A stretch of DNA of 8,372 nucleotides, taken from an uncultured Lachnospiraceae bacterium. Lineage in GTDB: Bacteria; Bacillota_A; Clostridia; Lachnospirales; Lachnospiraceae. Location of the stretch: positions 1-8,372 of the forward strand of contig CAJUGZ010000194.1 of NCBI GenBank assembly GCA_910585855.1. The letters run 5' to 3'. Position 1 is the first letter of the stretch. Every line of letters starts with the position of its first letter. Of this stretch, positions 6,385 through 8,372 are shown piece after piece. A program made the position numbers and the translations under genes. Under the pieces are notes generated by a model. That model had not been told where the DNA came from and did not search any database. It worked only from the letters and a program-made list of their open reading frames with translations.

Positions 6385-8144
6385 TGGCACAGGAGCAAAC
6401 CAAAAGAAAAAAACAGGCACAGACATTAAAAAAAGTCATGCAGTTTATTGGAAAACATTGGCTGTTTTTATTTTTATCGATAGTATTTGGAGCAATGACA
6501 GTAGCATTTCGGCTCTATCTGCCAATTTTAATCGGAGATGCAGTCAACTTGGTAGTAGGAAAGGGAGCAGTCGATTTTAACGGTCTTTTTGCTATTATAA
6601 AAATTATGATAATTGTTATTTTACTGACAGCGGCAACGCAGTGGCTGATGAATATCTGTAATAATAAAATTACGTATCAGGTTGTACAGGATATTCGAGA
6701 AAAAGCATTTCGCAAGTTAGAGATTCTTCCATTAAAATATATCGATTCTCACTCTTATGGGGAAATCGTCAGTCGTGTAATTGCAGACGTCGATCAGTTT
6801 GCAGATGGTTTATTAATGGGATTTACACAGTTTTTTACCGGATTTATTACTATACTTGGAACACTGGTGATTATGCTGACAAAAAATGTAGGAATTACGG
6901 TTGTAGTAATCCTAGTAACACCAATTTCCTTATTTGTAGCAAGTTTTATTGCCAGAAAAACGTATACTATGTTTAAACTTCAATCAGAAACCAGAGGAGA
7001 ACAGACAGCATTTATTGATGAAATGATTGGAAATCAAAAAGTGGTGCAGGCATTTGGACATGAGAAAGAGGCAATGGAACAATTTGATGCCATCAACGAG
7101 CGATTAAAAAGCTGTTCATTAAGTGCCATTTTCTTTTCTTCGATTACTAATCCTTCCACTCGGTTTGTCAACAGCTTAGTTTATACTGGAGTGGCACTAA
7201 CAGGTGGATTTGCCGTGGTAAAAGGCTCTCTTTCCGTAGGGGATTTAACCAGTTTGTTAAGTTATGCCAATCAATATACCAAACCATTTAATGAAATTTC
7301 AGGCGTAGTAACAGAACTGCAAAATGCACTGGCATGTGTAGCAAGAGTATTTGAACTAATCGAAGAAGAGGCACAGACCCCAGATGCAGTAGATGCTGTC
7401 GAAAAGAAACAGGTGGAAGGAAATGTTTCACTAAAAAATGTAAACTTTTCTTATATACCAGAACAAAAACTGATTCAAAACTTTAGTTTAACCGTAAAAC
7501 CCGGACAGCGGGTAGCAATCGTAGGACCAACTGGATGCGGAAAGACTACCATTATCAACCTTTTAATGCGGTTTTATGATGTAAACAGCGGTACGATTCA
7601 AGTAGACGGAACCGATATTCGCCATATGACAAGAAAAAGCCTTCGTGCTGGATATGGAATGGTACTTCAGGAAACTTGGCTGAAAGCAGGAACAATTCGG
7701 GAAAATATTGTAATGGGAAAGCCGGATGCTACAGAGGATGAAATACTGGCAGCGGCAAAAGCCTCTTATGCCCATAGTTTTATAAAACGTTTGCCGAATG
7801 GGTATGATACTTGGATCGGAGAGGATGGAGGAAGTCTTTCTCAGGGACAAAAGCAGCTTCTTTGTATTACAAGAGTGATGCTATGTCTTCCGCCTATGCT
7901 GATTTTGGATGAAGCAACGTCTTCGATTGATACTCGAACGGAGATTCGAATACAAAATGCATTTGCTCGGATGATGGAGGGACGTACCAGTTTTATTGTA
8001 GCACATCGATTGTCTACGATTCGGGAGGCGGATATTATATTGGTGATGAAGGACGGAAATATTATTGAGCAGGGAAATCATGAAACTCTGCTTGGGCAGG
8101 GGGGATTTTATGCCAACTTGTACCAAAGCCAATTCAGTGTGTGA
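6384..8144 (+). CDS. ABC exporter half-transporter with catalytic NBD
   Basis: This is the partner subunit, 586 residues if it starts at ATG 6384. A GTG at 6381 is in frame and adds one residue, but the ATG has the better 7-nt spacing from GGAGG (6372-6376) and shares its A with the upstream TGA, as expected for translational coupling. It has a six-helix membrane domain (about 25-315) and an NBD (about 355-575). Walker A is GPTGCGKT at 381-388 (K387), Walker B has D509 followed by catalytic E510, and the switch histidine is H541 (VAHRLST). The signature is LSQGQ (485-489) instead of LSGGQ, with the exporter X-loop IGEDG just before it. This is the exact complement of the upstream subunit: one canonical ATP site (this Walker set plus the partner LSGGQ) and one degenerate site. 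It resembles TM288/BmrD. A repeat copy begins 2 nt after its stop codon. Confidence 0.95.
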   Translation: MAQEQTKRKKQAQTLKKVMQFIGKHWLFLFLSIVFGAMTVAFRLYLPILIGDAVNLVVGKGAVDFNGLFAIIKIMIIVILLTAATQWLMNICNNKITYQVVQDIREKAFRKLEILPLKYIDSHSYGEIVSRVIADVDQFADGLLMGFTQFFTGFITILGTLVIMLTKNVGITVVVILVTPISLFVASFIARKTYTMFKLQSETRGEQTAFIDEMIGNQKVVQAFGHEKEAMEQFDAINERLKSCSLSAIFFSSITNPSTRFVNSLVYTGVALTGGFAVVKGSLSVGDLTSLLSYANQYTKPFNEISGVVTELQNALACVARVFELIEEEAQTPDAVDAVEKKQVEGNVSLKNVNFSYIPEQKLIQNFSLTVKPGQRVAIVGPTGCGKTTIINLLMRFYDVNSGTIQVDGTDIRHMTRKSLRAGYGMVLQETWLKAGTIRENIVMGKPDATEDEILAAAKASYAHSFIKRLPNGYDTWIGEDGGSLSQGQKQLLCITRVMLCLPPMLILDEATSSIDTRTEIRIQNAFARMMEGRTSFIVAHRLSTIREADIILVMKDGNIIEQGNHETLLGQGGFYANLYQSQFSV

Positions 8145-8146
8145 GG

Positions 8147-8187
8147 GGGAGGACGCCAGATTCGAAAACGGTGGGCAGCCTGCTGTT
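8147..8187 (+). repeat. Dispersed repeat copy 4 (type II)
   Basis: This segment is 39/41 identical to 4258-4298 in the same orientation, the two differences being A to G and T to C transitions within AGCAGTCTGCT. It starts 2 nt after the exporter stop codon. Copies 2 and 4 therefore bracket the exporter operon as direct repeats. The core GGACGCCAGA is at 8151-8160. Confidence 0.8.
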
Positions 8188-8229
8188 CCGGTTTCCAAAA
8201 AGTAAGAAGTTCTAGGACTTCTGGCGTTT
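8154..8229 (+). terminator. Possible repeat-encoded terminator of the exporter operon
   Basis: CGCCAGA (8154-8160, part of the repeat core) can pair with TCTGGCG (8220-8226), followed by TTTTAT. Inside it lies the hairpin AGAAGTT/GACTTCT (8205-8222, 7 bp with a 4-nt loop). The second stem shares bases with the first at its base, so they compete or stack. The U-tract is only four long, so termination here would be modest. Confidence 0.35.
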
Positions 8230-8251
8230 TATGCATCCAACCGTACAGACC

Positions 8252-8364
8252 GGGGCGCAATTCGCCCTCATTTTAGCCGAAATAAAACGGGTGTAAGGAA
8301 GAATTTTACCAGCCGTCAGACAGCCTCTTTCCTATTATCCGGGCTAAACACGCCCCTTTTTTTT
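8252..8364 (+). terminator. Nested long hairpin with T8 tract
   Basis: Several complementary segments are nested. GGGGCG (8252-8257) pairs with CGCCCC (8351-8356), TTTAGCC (8272-8278) with GGCTAAA (8342-8348), and AGGAAGA (8296-8302) with TCTTTCCT (8326-8333, one bulge). The outer stem is followed directly by eight T residues (8357-8364). This is the shape of a long structured RNA with an intrinsic terminator. An alternative local hairpin GGGCG-CAATT-CGCCC (8253-8267) would break the outer stem, which is attenuator-like. It could be the true end of the exporter transcript, a separate small RNA, or another part of the dispersed repeat. It is not a family I recognise. Confidence 0.5.
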
Positions 8365-8372
8365 CACACCCT

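Noticed and set aside
7881..8198. 105-codon minus-strand open frame at the end of the exporter operon
   Set aside because: It is antisense to the Walker B and switch region of the second ABC subunit, which is clearly the real gene.
1..8372. CRISPR array, tRNA, transposase or phage gene
   Set aside because: No evenly spaced repeats, cloverleaf sequences or mobile-element proteins were seen on either strand.

Overview
The window comes from a low-GC, AT-rich Gram-positive bacterium. A clostridial relative such as a Lachnospiraceae member fits best. The evidence is the codon and base composition, strong AGGAGG-type ribosome binding sites, a class A RNase P RNA (Bacillus and its close relatives usually carry class B), an ECF sigma / DUF4179 anti-sigma pair, and a BmrCD/TM287-288-type heterodimeric ABC exporter. 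The taxonomic call is inference; no marker protein fixes it further.

Layout from left to right: (1) 1-297 is non-coding, with one copy of a dispersed repeat (71-120) and a good sigma-A promoter for rnpB. (2) 298-656 is rnpB, the RNase P RNA. (3) 709-2523 (+) encodes a membrane-anchored glycerophosphodiester phosphodiesterase, ended by a strong hairpin. (4) 2591-4175 on the minus strand is a two-gene operon, an ECF sigma factor followed by its DUF4179-type membrane anti-sigma factor, with overlapping reading frames. (5) 4176-4650 is a complex divergent intergenic region holding two more repeat copies in inverted orientation, a 20-nt long-range inverted repeat, and a promoter/dyad cluster. (6) 4651-8144 (+) is a two-gene ABC exporter operon with TGATG coupling. 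(7) 8145-8372 holds a fourth repeat copy that starts just after the exporter stop codon, followed by a nested long hairpin ending in eight T residues.

Functionally this reads as a housekeeping RNA followed by a cell-envelope block: lipid or teichoic-acid glycerophosphodiester turnover, a membrane-sensing sigma/anti-sigma switch, and a multidrug or lipid-type exporter. Nothing in the sequence proves that the sigma factor controls the exporter. The coding genes belong to known families. The least explained material is intergenic: the four-copy repeat family sharing the core GGACGCCAGA, the 4448-4556 inverted repeat, and the structured segment at 8252-8364.
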